The notes under the pieces were generated by a model. It was not told where the DNA came from, made no database searches, and worked only from the letters and a program-made list of their open reading frames with translations. The position numbers were made by a program, and so were the translations under genes. DNA of 8,207 nt from Streptosporangiaceae bacterium (GTDB taxonomy: Bacteria > Actinomycetota > Actinomycetes > Streptosporangiales > Streptosporangiaceae), in assembly GCA_030042885.1 (NCBI GenBank), contig JASHYW010000014.1, positions 1-8,207 of the forward strand. The letters are read 5' to 3'. Positions 1 through 5,593 of the stretch are shown one piece after another. Every line of letters starts with the position of its first letter. The stretch's first letter is position 1.

Positions 1-928
1 TGGTGTCTCCGCCCAGATACTCGGCCACGGGCCGCGCGGCAAAGATCACCCCCGGAATCCCGTGACCATCGAGCAGCGCCAGGAGGACCAGCATGAGCCG
101 GACCGACACACCCGGCAGCAGCGATTCGGCCCGCTCGAGGGAGAGTATCCAGGTCACCATGGCCGCCGACGGAATCTCGTTGGCTCCGGTCCATATCTGC
201 TCCCGCCTGCCGAGGAAAAAGTCCCGGTAATCCCGGCAGGTCGAGTTGGAGCTGGCGACCACCGAGGCAGCCTGCGCGAGCGCCAGCGGCTCATGGCCGA
301 GAGTTTCGACCAGGTCGATGGCCCCCTGGCGCTGGACCGGATTCACGCTGAGCCGTTCCGTCAGGCCGTTCAGGGCCTCTCGGACACTGAAGAACCCGAC
401 CGGGATGACCCGTGTCCCAGGGCGGCCAGCGTCGATGGCGAGCCGCGTGCTGGTGATCAGGAGCCGGCCGGCTGGCCCTTCTGGCCACAGCCCGTCCAGG
501 TCCACGGTGTCCGGCACATCGTCCAGTACCACCAGCCAGGGTTGGCTGGTTTCGCCGAGCCAACTGATGAAGCGGACCGCGACCGATTCGGCCGTGCCAA
601 TGGGCTCGATGCCGGTGGCCGCCACCGACGCCTCAAGGAACCCGGACAGCACGGACGTCCGGTCGGCGACGGGGATCCAGATCAGCACGTCGACAGCGCC
701 CGATTGCCATAGTGACTCCGCGATCATCACGGCAATCTGGGTCTTGCCGGACGTGCCAAGCCAATTCGGCAGGCCCTCGGCCGACGCGGAGGGGGGCACG
801 AGCGCCACTGCAGATCCCGGGACGAGGGCTTCCGCGACGCCGCCAGCGGTGTCGGGACGGTCGGTGAATCCCTCGGCAAGCGGAGGCACAAGGCCGATCC
901 GGAATGGCTGCGTTCGCTCAGTCGGCAT
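1..928 (-). CDS. NB-ARC (STAND) ATPase, paralogue 1, 3' part outside window
   Basis: Translation of 928 down to 1 is open for 309 codons without a stop and continues past the left edge. It starts MPTERTQPFRIG; an in-frame TGA at 935-937 rules out a longer start. It aligns without gaps to the gene at 1237-3420, and my hand count gives 214 of 309 identical residues (69%). The NB-ARC landmarks are visible: a P-loop region NWLGTSGKTQIA (about residues 55-66), Walker B WLVVLDDVPD (131-140), a GRLLITST strand (155-162) and a GLPL-like HEPLALA (212-218). There is no room for an effector domain before the NTPase. By analogy with its neighbour it should end in TPR repeats, but those are not in view. 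STAND proteins of this class are ATP-dependent signalling switches; what this one senses is unknown. It has its own upstream region with the 33-bp inverted repeat, so it is probably transcribed independently of the upstream paralogue. No frameshift was found, so it looks functional. Confidence 0.9.
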   Translation of the reverse strand, partial: MPTERTQPFRIGLVPPLAEGFTDRPDTAGGVAEALVPGSAVALVPPSASAEGLPNWLGTSGKTQIAVMIAESLWQSGAVDVLIWIPVADRTSVLSGFLEASVAATGIEPIGTAESVAVRFISWLGETSQPWLVVLDDVPDTVDLDGLWPEGPAGRLLITSTRLAIDAGRPGTRVIPVGFFSVREALNGLTERLSVNPVQRQGAIDLVETLGHEPLALAQAASVVASSNSTCRDYRDFFLGRREQIWTGANEIPSAAMVTWILSLERAESLLPGVSVRLMLVLLALLDGHGIPGVIFAARPVAEYLGGDT

Positions 929-934
929 CAGGCA

Positions 935-1030
935 TCACCGCCCGCCACCCCCATCCGTGCTGCTGCCCGGAAGTAGCCTCCGAATATCTACATAACACGC
1001 CAAGGTCCAGGCGTGGGGAGCCTTGTCCAT
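935..1030 (-). other. possible leader ORF of paralogue 1 (31 codons)
   Basis: An ATG at 1030 opens a 31-codon frame beginning MDKAPHAW and ending at TGA 935-937, six bases before the ATG of the NB-ARC gene. The stretch around its start, ATGGACAAGGCT, is identical upstream of the second NB-ARC gene (3506-3517). In both places it lies 31 bases from the nearest CACGTG core. The peptides diverge after four residues, so the conservation may reflect a promoter or transcript-start signal rather than a peptide. There is no good ribosome binding site. Confidence 0.2.
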
Positions 1031-1055
1031 ATCAGCGCCGTCGCGAACAAAGTCG

Positions 1056-1072
1056 TTATCCACGTGCACTGA
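1056..1072 (-). promoter_or_regulatory. extra copy of the regulatory site, paralogue 1 only
   Basis: The 17-mer starting TTATCCACGTGCACTGA matches the 17-mer at 1075-1091 (TTATGCACGTGCACTGA) at 16 of 17 bases as a direct repeat with a 19-bp period. It adds a third CACGTG core to this promoter. The second NB-ARC gene lacks this copy. On the minus strand it reads CACGTGGATAAC, so it may also contain a weak -10 element. Confidence 0.55.
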
Positions 1073-1076
1073 CATT

Positions 1077-1109
1077 ATGCACGTGCACTGAGGCTCGGTG
1101 CACGTGCAT
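1077..1109 (-). promoter_or_regulatory. 33-bp inverted repeat, putative operator of paralogue 1
   Basis: Two perfect 12-bp arms, ATGCACGTGCAC (1077-1088) and GTGCACGTGCAT (1098-1109), flank a 9-bp spacer. The centres of the two CACGTG cores are 21 bp apart, two helical turns, so a dimer pair could bind on one face. The same architecture (ATGCACGT-N17-ACGTGCAT) occurs upstream of the other NB-ARC gene at 3545-3577. On the minus strand the near arm runs into CATAAT, a good -10 hexamer, so a bound protein would cover the promoter. Binding by the nearby Rrf2 protein is inferred. Confidence 0.7.
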
Positions 1110-1204
1110 GACAGAACATGGGCTCCGCTCGCACTCGATCGGCTGACAACCGCATCGGCGGGGAGGGCTGGCGCGACCCGGCCGCCGAGCCCAGGCAGGC
1201 TCCC

Positions 1205-1230
1205 GTGCCTGGTCGACGGCGGCCAGGCAC
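1205..1230 (-). terminator. hairpin after NB-ARC paralogue 2, probable terminator
   Basis: GTGCCTGG (1205-1212) and CCAGGCAC (1223-1230) form a perfect 8-bp stem with a 10-base loop, six bases past the stop codon of the 727-residue NB-ARC gene. No U-tract follows, as is common for actinobacterial hairpin terminators. A further CCAGGCA at 1191-1197 could pair with the same TGCCTGG arm instead. The hairpin would separate transcription of the two NB-ARC genes. Confidence 0.5.
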
Positions 1231-1236
1231 CGTGTG

Positions 1237-3420
1237 TCACTCGTCGCCCGCGATGTTCGCCAGGCTCTGCCTGACGGCTTGCGTCACCGGGTCCTCGTAG
1301 GGCAGAACCCGCTCGCAGCGCGCGAGCGTCTCGCGCAGCAGGGCCTTAGCGTCGCCGACCCGGCCGACGGCGTAGTACAGATGCGCAAGTCCCGCGTAGC
1401 GGGCCAGCGTGTCCGCATGGTCGGCGCCGAGGATCCGCTCGGAGTCCGCGCACGTCTGCTCGGACAGCTGGACCGCGAACGGCATCCTTCCCGCTGTCTG
1501 GTAGGCGGAGGCCAGGCTCGCCCTGGCCGCGATGGTGTCCGGGTGGTCGCGGCCTAGCATGCGCTCCCGGTCGGCCAGTACCCGCTTGTAGCCGGAAATG
1601 GCGTCCTTGGTCTTGCCTTCCGCCAGGTAGGCCGCGGCGAGCCGCTCGCGGGTAGTGATGGTGTGTACGTCGCGTGAACCCTGCAACCGCTCGCGGTCAG
1701 CCAGCGTCCGCGTCAGCAGCCGGATTGCCGCCGCGCCTTCGCCCGCGGCCTGGTAGGCAGCGGCAAGCTTGTCCCTGACCAAGAGGGTGTCCGGATGGCC
1801 CGGGCCGAGGAACTGCTCGGATTCAGCCACCGCCCGGTGCAAGACGCTCACCGCCTCCGCGGGCTCGCCCGCGGAGGCCAGGGCGTCGGCCAGGCTGACC
1901 CTGGCCGCGATGATCGCCGGGTGCCCGGGCGCGAGTTCCGTGCTGCGTTCCGCCAGCACCCGCTGATACCACGCAACGGCTTCGGACCCGTAGCCTGCCG
2001 CCAGGTACGCCCCGGCCAGCTCGGCCGCGACGACCAGGGCGTCCGGGTGACTGGGCGGTAGCTTGTTGTCGCACTGGACGGACAGCTCACGCCAGTACTC
2101 GACGGCCGGACCGGCCAGCCGGCCGCGGTCAAGGCTCCGCCCGGCGCACAGCAGCAGCGGATGGCAACCGTCGGCCCACAGCACATCCTTGGCTGCATTC
2201 GCCAGGCTGGCCGCGTTCGCACGCAGCACGGCGGCCGTCCACGGCTGCCGCTCATCCAGAGGCCACGCTTCGAGGAGCGCGTTCGCCGCTGCCCGGGCCG
2301 CGCGGTCACGCAGCGTGGCGGGTGCGGCCAGCCTGATCGCCGCCTGGACCACCGGGTTCATCAGGACGGTGGGCGGCGCGTCGGCCCGGTTGAGGCTGAT
2401 CAGGCCGGCCCGCTCGATGGCGAGCAGCGCATCCCAGGCGGGCTTGGGGTCGATCGGGGTGCCGAAGCCGACGGCGGTCCCGCCCAGGTATGCGGTCACC
2501 GATGGCGTGGTGAAGATCGTCCCCGGGATCCCATGACCGTCGAACAGCGCGACCAGGACCAGCATGAGCCGGACCGACTGGCCCGGCAGCAGCGTTTCCG
2601 CCTGACCCAGGGACAGCGTCCAGGTGACCGAGGCGGCGGATGGGACCTCGCCCGCCGCCACCCCGATCTGCTGCCGCCTGCGGGCGAAGTAACCCCGGTA
2701 GTCCCGGCAGGCCAGGTTGGAGTTGGCGATCACCGCGACGGCCTGGGCCAGGGCCAGTGGCTCGCGGCCGAGAGCCTCGATGAGGTCGATGGCCCCCTGG
2801 CGCTGGGCCGCATCCACGCTGAGCCGCTCGGTCAGGCAGCCGAGGGCCTCGCGGACGCTGAAGAACCCGATGGGGAAGACGCGGGTCGTGCGCCGGCTGG
2901 ATACCACCGCCGACTGCGTGCTGGTGATGACGAGGCGGCCAGCGGGCCCCTCCGGCCACAGGCCGTCCAGATCATCGGCGTCCGGCAGGTCATCGAACAC
3001 TACGAGCCACGGCCGGCTGGTCTCGCCGAGCCAGCTGACGAAGCGCGCCGCGACCGACTCGGCGGTCCCGGCCGGCTCGATGCCCGTCGCGGCCGCCGAC
3101 GCCTCGGCATAGGCCGAAAGCACCGACGCCCGGGTGGTGGCCGATACCCAGATCAGCACGTCGATGTCACCGGATCGCCACAGCGATTCCGCGAGCATCA
3201 CGGCGATCTGAGTCTTGCCGCACGCGCCCAGCCAGTTCTGCTGGCCCTCGGCGAACTCCGAGCCTGGCACGAGCGCGATGGCCGAGCCCGGGACGAGGGC
3301 ATCCGCGATGCCCCGGGCGGTATCGGGCCGGTCGGTAAATCCCTCGGCCAGCGGGGGCACCTCGCCCACCCGGAAGCGCCGTACCGACCGATCAGCCGAC
3401 GTTCCTCCTGAGCGCACCAC
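1237..3420 (-). CDS. NB-ARC/TPR (STAND) ATPase, paralogue 2
   Basis: A 727-residue STAND protein. It opens almost directly with the nucleotide-binding domain: P-loop region NWLGACGKTQIA (62-73), Walker B WLVVFDDLPD (138-147), GRLVITST (161-168) and the GLPL-like REPLALA (219-225). A winged-helix part follows (about 280-365), ending in LMNPVVQAAIR where relatives usually have an HRLVQA-type (MHD-like) motif. From about residue 458 to the end lie roughly six TPR units of about 42 residues of the kinesin-light-chain type, with recurring HPDT...LA.AY...G motifs. Such proteins are ATP-gated sensors. No effector domain (TIR, CHAT, nuclease or protease) is visible, so output would need a partner. 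The Walker A lacks the usual first Gly of GxxxxGKT, and the paralogue shares this. The GTG at 3420 is poorly preceded by an RBS; an AGGAGGA lies just inside the frame, and the paralogue's ATG aligns with Ser8, so the true start may be a few codons in. It is divergent from the Rrf2 gene. Confidence 0.9.
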   Translation of the reverse strand: MVRSGGTSADRSVRRFRVGEVPPLAEGFTDRPDTARGIADALVPGSAIALVPGSEFAEGQQNWLGACGKTQIAVMLAESLWRSGDIDVLIWVSATTRASVLSAYAEASAAATGIEPAGTAESVAARFVSWLGETSRPWLVVFDDLPDADDLDGLWPEGPAGRLVITSTQSAVVSSRRTTRVFPIGFFSVREALGCLTERLSVDAAQRQGAIDLIEALGREPLALAQAVAVIANSNLACRDYRGYFARRRQQIGVAAGEVPSAASVTWTLSLGQAETLLPGQSVRLMLVLVALFDGHGIPGTIFTTPSVTAYLGGTAVGFGTPIDPKPAWDALLAIERAGLISLNRADAPPTVLMNPVVQAAIRLAAPATLRDRAARAAANALLEAWPLDERQPWTAAVLRANAASLANAAKDVLWADGCHPLLLCAGRSLDRGRLAGPAVEYWRELSVQCDNKLPPSHPDALVVAAELAGAYLAAGYGSEAVAWYQRVLAERSTELAPGHPAIIAARVSLADALASAGEPAEAVSVLHRAVAESEQFLGPGHPDTLLVRDKLAAAYQAAGEGAAAIRLLTRTLADRERLQGSRDVHTITTRERLAAAYLAEGKTKDAISGYKRVLADRERMLGRDHPDTIAARASLASAYQTAGRMPFAVQLSEQTCADSERILGADHADTLARYAGLAHLYYAVGRVGDAKALLRETLARCERVLPYEDPVTQAVRQSLANIAGDE

Positions 3421-3517
3421 AGGCCGCTACACCCCATCTGTTCCGCTGTGCCGCGCGCCTCCCCGGAATCCCCAGCCGATGACGCGGGGAGGTTCGGGCA
3501 CGGGAAGCCTTGTCCAT
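3392..3517 (-). other. possible leader ORF of paralogue 2 (41 codons)
   Basis: ATG 3517 begins MDKASRAR and the frame ends inside the start of the NB-ARC gene, overlapping it by 29 bases in another frame. The first twelve bases, ATGGACAAGGCT, match the leader ORF of the paralogue, with the same 31-bp distance to the CACGTG core. The downstream codons are not conserved as protein, so a regulatory DNA or RNA role is as likely as translation. Confidence 0.2.
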
Positions 3518-3544
3518 GTCGGGATCTTCGCTGACACGACCATT

Positions 3545-3577
3545 ATGCACGTGCAAAGGGCGGAGGGGTACGTGCAT
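3545..3577 (-). promoter_or_regulatory. 33-bp inverted repeat, putative operator of paralogue 2
   Basis: Arms ATGCACGT (3545-3552) and ACGTGCAT (3570-3577) are separated by 17 bases. Length and core spacing (21 bp) are identical to the repeat upstream of paralogue 1 at 1077-1109. The flanking 15-mer CATTATGCACGTGCA (3541-3555) recurs exactly at 1073-1087. On the minus strand CATAAT (3542-3547) would serve as a -10 element, giving a transcript start near 3535 and a leader of about 115 bases before the NB-ARC start. Confidence 0.7.
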
Positions 3578-3669
3578 CTTTCCGGTCTGTGCCGCGAGTC
3601 GCAGAAGGCAGGCTCCCGCGTGCTACCGGAGCCGGCCGGTGACTACCGAGGGCCGGCTAGGGGGCTACT

Positions 3670-3707
3670 GGGGCCGGGCGGGTGCCTTGGCCCCTGGAGC
3701 CGGGGCC
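3670..3707 (+). other. mutually exclusive GC-rich hairpins upstream of the Rrf2 gene
   Basis: GGCCCC at 3689-3694 can pair with GGGGCC at 3670-3675 (13-base loop) or with GGGGCC at 3702-3707 (7-base loop). If transcription of the regulator began upstream this could be an alternating structure; if the gene is leaderless it is irrelevant. The rest of the 3578-3737 stretch shows no ORF or motif that I can support. Confidence 0.25.
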
Positions 3708-3737
3708 CGCAGGTCAATCGAGAAAATCAGTGGGGAA

Positions 3738-3749
3738 CGTGCATAATGA
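3738..3749 (+). promoter_or_regulatory. half-operator and -10 element at the Rrf2 gene start
   Basis: ACGTGCATAATG is an exact 12-base match, in the same orientation relative to transcription, to the near arm of both NB-ARC operators (reverse complement at 1073-1084 and 3541-3552). It contains CATAAT (3742-3747), placed seven bases before the ATG at 3755, the usual spacing for a leaderless transcript beginning at that ATG. It also overlaps the alternative ATG at 3746. No -35 sequence and no second arm are recognisable. Autoregulation is inferred. Confidence 0.6.
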
Positions 3750-3754
3750 CGGTC

Positions 3755-4204
3755 ATGCGACTGTCAGCCCGGGCCGATTACGCGCTGCGTGCCGCCATCG
3801 AACTTGCCGCGGCCAGTCCCGGTCACGTCACCGCCGATCAGCTCGCCCGCGCGCAGCAGATACCAGGGAAGTTCCTTGAGACCATCCTCACCCAGCTGCG
3901 GCGGGCCGGGCTCATCCGCAGCCAGCGAGGACCCGAGGGCGGCTTCTGGCTGGCCCGGCCGGCGGCCGAGATCTCCCTGGCGGACATCATCCGGGTCATC
4001 GACGGCCAGCTCACTGGCGTGCGGGGCGAGCGGCCTGAGAACGTCACCTATCCGGGGGTGGCCGGGCCCCTGCAGCAGGTGTGGATCGCGCTGCGCGCCA
4101 ACGAGCGGGCCGTCCTGGAGCAGGTCACGCTGGCCGACATCGTGTCAGGCGAACTGCCCGATGTCGTGCGTCAGCTGACCGAAAACCCCCGCGCCTGGGT
4201 TTGA
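3755..4204 (+). CDS. Rrf2-family transcriptional regulator, cysteine-free
   Basis: A 149-residue protein beginning MRLSARADYALRA, the characteristic N-terminus of Rrf2-family winged-helix regulators. The recognition region spans about residues 26-52 and the wing is RSQRGPEGGFWLARP (55-69). A dimerisation helix region follows (about 105-130). There is no cysteine anywhere, so it cannot bind an Fe-S cluster as IscR, NsrR and RsrR do. It resembles the cluster-free actinobacterial branch (as I recall it, the Rv1287 type) and CymR in that respect; the ligand is unknown. The ATG at 3755 fits the family alignment and a leaderless promoter. The in-frame ATG at 3746 (adding MTV), with GGGGA nine bases upstream, is the alternative. 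It is divergent from the NB-ARC gene at 1237-3420 and convergent with clgR. An ACGTGCATAATG element at its start suggests autoregulation and control of both NB-ARC genes. Confidence 0.92.
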   Translation: MRLSARADYALRAAIELAAASPGHVTADQLARAQQIPGKFLETILTQLRRAGLIRSQRGPEGGFWLARPAAEISLADIIRVIDGQLTGVRGERPENVTYPGVAGPLQQVWIALRANERAVLEQVTLADIVSGELPDVVRQLTENPRAWV

Positions 4205-4251
4205 GCTCCAGGCTCAGGCGATCGCGCCGGCGACCGTGTGATGCGCGGGGC

Positions 4252-4698
4252 TCAGACCGGCACCATGTCGGTGAGGTCGTGCACCTGGCCGGAGGTGGCG
4301 CCGAAGCGCGGCTCCTGTCCCGCGAAGCCCAGGGCCGCTTCGGAGTCCGGGTCGATGGTGCTGATGGAGACGAAGCCCGGCTCGGGCGGCACGCTGGCGC
4401 CTGATTCGGCCGGCACCCGCAGGCCGGGCTCCCTCGGCATGGCCAGCACGGGCTCGTTCTGAAGTTCGGCGAGGGCGAAGTTGTCCGAGACCTCGCGGAA
4501 CACCTGCGAGAGCGGGGTGCCCAGGGCGCCGCAGATCGCGGCGAGCAGCTCGGATGAGGCTTCCTTCTGGCCGCGCTCGACTTCGGACAGATAGCCAAGG
4601 GAAACGCGCGCAGGGGCCGAGACCTCCCGCAGCGTGCGACCCTGCCGCAGGCGCAGCCGACGCAGCACGTCACCTAGCAGCTGACGGAGCAGAACCAT
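4252..4698 (-). CDS. clgR: ClgR-type HTH activator of Clp protease genes
   Basis: A 148-residue XRE-type regulator. The N-terminal part, [20 protein letters not shown] followed by [20 protein letters not shown] and [16 protein letters not shown], is the very conserved ClgR helix-turn-helix (residues 10-65). In actinobacteria ClgR activates clpP1P2, clpC and related stress genes. The tail from about residue 80 is Pro/Glu-rich and low in conservation, and it ends DLTDMVPV. It lacks the terminal Ala-Ala that marks Streptomyces ClgR for Clp turnover, so control by proteolysis may differ here. The ATG at 4698 has GGGAAGGGAG upstream with a 7-base gap. The position after cinA is the usual one in actinobacteria. 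The gap to cinA (112 bp) should hold its promoter; I see no convincing -35/-10 pair and no good ClgR box. Confidence 0.93.
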   Translation of the reverse strand: MVLLRQLLGDVLRRLRLRQGRTLREVSAPARVSLGYLSEVERGQKEASSELLAAICGALGTPLSQVFREVSDNFALAELQNEPVLAMPREPGLRVPAESGASVPPEPGFVSISTIDPDSEAALGFAGQEPRFGATSGQVHDLTDMVPV

Positions 4699-4810
4699 CG
4701 TCGCACTCCCTTCCCAAGGCCGAAACTGCCCACACTCCCACCGTACCTGGCACTACGGCTAGTTCGCGAGATCATGTCACCCCGTGTTCGCTGCTAACGT
4801 AACGCTGTAA

Positions 4811-5323
4811 TCAGCGGTTCTCTTCCCGGAGCCTGCCCAGCAGCAAGCCGAGGGCGTGCTCCACCGTCAGTTTACGTATCTGATGCCTGTCTCCGCGTAG
4901 CGCGATCGTGCGAACCACCGTGTCGTCCGGGGCACTCACGGCGATGTGCGCCGTGCCCACCGGCTGCCCGTCGGCGGGCTCCGGGCCCGCCACGCCGGTG
5001 GTCGCGACCCCGTAGGTCGCGCCGAGGCGGGTCCTGACCCCCACGGCCATGGCCGCGGCCACCGGCGCGTACACGGCGCCGTGCCGGGCGAGCATGTCCC
5101 GGTCCACGCCGAGCAGCGCCGCCTTGAGCTCGGTGGCGTAGGCGACCACTGCGCCGCGGAACGACGCGGAGGCTCCCGGTATGTCGGTGAGCGCCGCGGC
5201 GACCAGGCCGCCGGTCAGCGATTCGGCCACGGCGACCGTTTGGCTGCGCTCGGCCAACTGGGCCAGAACCTGGCCGGCCAGGTCGTGCGCGTCCTCGCCC
5301 GCGGAGCCCCACCCGACGACCAC
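4811..5323 (-). CDS. cinA: CinA C-terminal-type nicotinamide-nucleotide amidohydrolase
   Basis: A 170-residue single-domain protein of the CinA C-terminal/PncC family, which deamidates NMN to nicotinic acid mononucleotide for NAD recycling. The AESLTGG motif (33-39) carries the catalytic Ser35, and the conserved TTGVAGP...GQPVGTAHIAV block is at 108-129. The length is typical of the stand-alone domain; the N-terminal MoaB-like half of two-domain CinA is absent, as usual in actinobacteria. The GTG at 5323 is preceded by GGGGAGG with a 7-base gap. An in-frame TGA at 5354-5356 bars a longer start. It lies directly after the pgsA remnant, whose open frame overlaps it by 109 bases, and before clgR. 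Helper roles in natural transformation attributed to CinA elsewhere cannot be inferred here. Confidence 0.93.
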   Translation of the reverse strand: MVVGWGSAGEDAHDLAGQVLAQLAERSQTVAVAESLTGGLVAAALTDIPGASASFRGAVVAYATELKAALLGVDRDMLARHGAVYAPVAAAMAVGVRTRLGATYGVATTGVAGPEPADGQPVGTAHIAVSAPDDTVVRTIALRGDRHQIRKLTVEHALGLLLGRLREENR

Positions 5324-5376
5324 GATCGTGCCTCCCCTCGGGTCCTTGACCGCTCACTGGCCCGCGGCCGGCCCGG

Positions 5377-5593
5377 ACGGCGCAGCCGCGTTGCCTGCTG
5401 AACATAATCGACACCGGTGGCCAGGGTCACGACAAGCGCCGCGGCCATGACGAGCTCACGGACGATCTCCGCCGGGCTGAGCGTGGCGGGCAGTATGCAC
5501 AGGCAGATCGCGATGACCTGGAGGAGGGTCTTCAGAGGGCAGTTCACCCAGCGCCGACAGGCAGATCAGGGCCGCCCCGGTAAGCGCCTTGCC
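5377..5593 (-). pseudogene. pgsA: pgsA remnant (phosphatidylglycerophosphate synthase), two deletions
   Basis: Two pieces of a CDP-alcohol phosphatidyltransferase are joined out of frame. Piece one (5593-5537) reads [18 protein letters not shown], matching the segment just after the catalytic DG..AR...G...D motif of actinobacterial PgsA. Piece two (5535 to about 5377) reads LKTLLQVIAICLCILP... to TGVDYVQQATRLRR, matching the last two membrane helices. About 34 codons normally lying between them (the membrane segment leading to the GGK(M/L)KT region) are missing, with a frame change at about 5536. The first part of the gene, including the start and all catalytic aspartates, is also gone. Piece two could still be translated from GTG 5547, which overlaps the rimO stop as GTGA, as a frame of about 110 codons open to 5215. 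Such a product would have no active site. Either a true pseudogene or an assembly collapse. A functional PGP synthase would have to exist elsewhere. Confidence 0.8.

Noticed and set aside
1..928. Paralogue 1 as a truncated or frameshifted pseudogene
   Set aside because: Codon-by-codon translation shows no stop or frame change to the window edge, and it aligns gaplessly with its paralogue.
246..995. Long plus-strand frames opposite the NB-ARC genes (also 62-712 and 2161-3411)
   Set aside because: They mirror each other only because the minus-strand paralogues are conserved. Their translations are low-complexity Arg/Ser/Gly-rich with no domain.
3545..3577. NsrR- or IscR-type binding site
   Set aside because: The ATGCACGT arms and 33-bp layout do not match the known Fe-S Rrf2 operators, and the local Rrf2 protein has no cysteines.
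4205..4251. Bidirectional terminator between the Rrf2 gene and clgR
   Set aside because: Only a 5-bp TGAGC/GCTCA stem is present, too weak to call.
4699..4810. ClgR box or clear sigma-70-type promoter upstream of clgR
   Set aside because: The best match to CGC-N5-GCG (around 4788) fails in several positions, and GTGACA has no good -10 partner.
5215..5547. A genuine 110-codon membrane protein gene from GTG 5547
   Set aside because: It corresponds to the last two helices of PgsA and then runs 109 bases into cinA, so it is treated as a remnant of pgsA.
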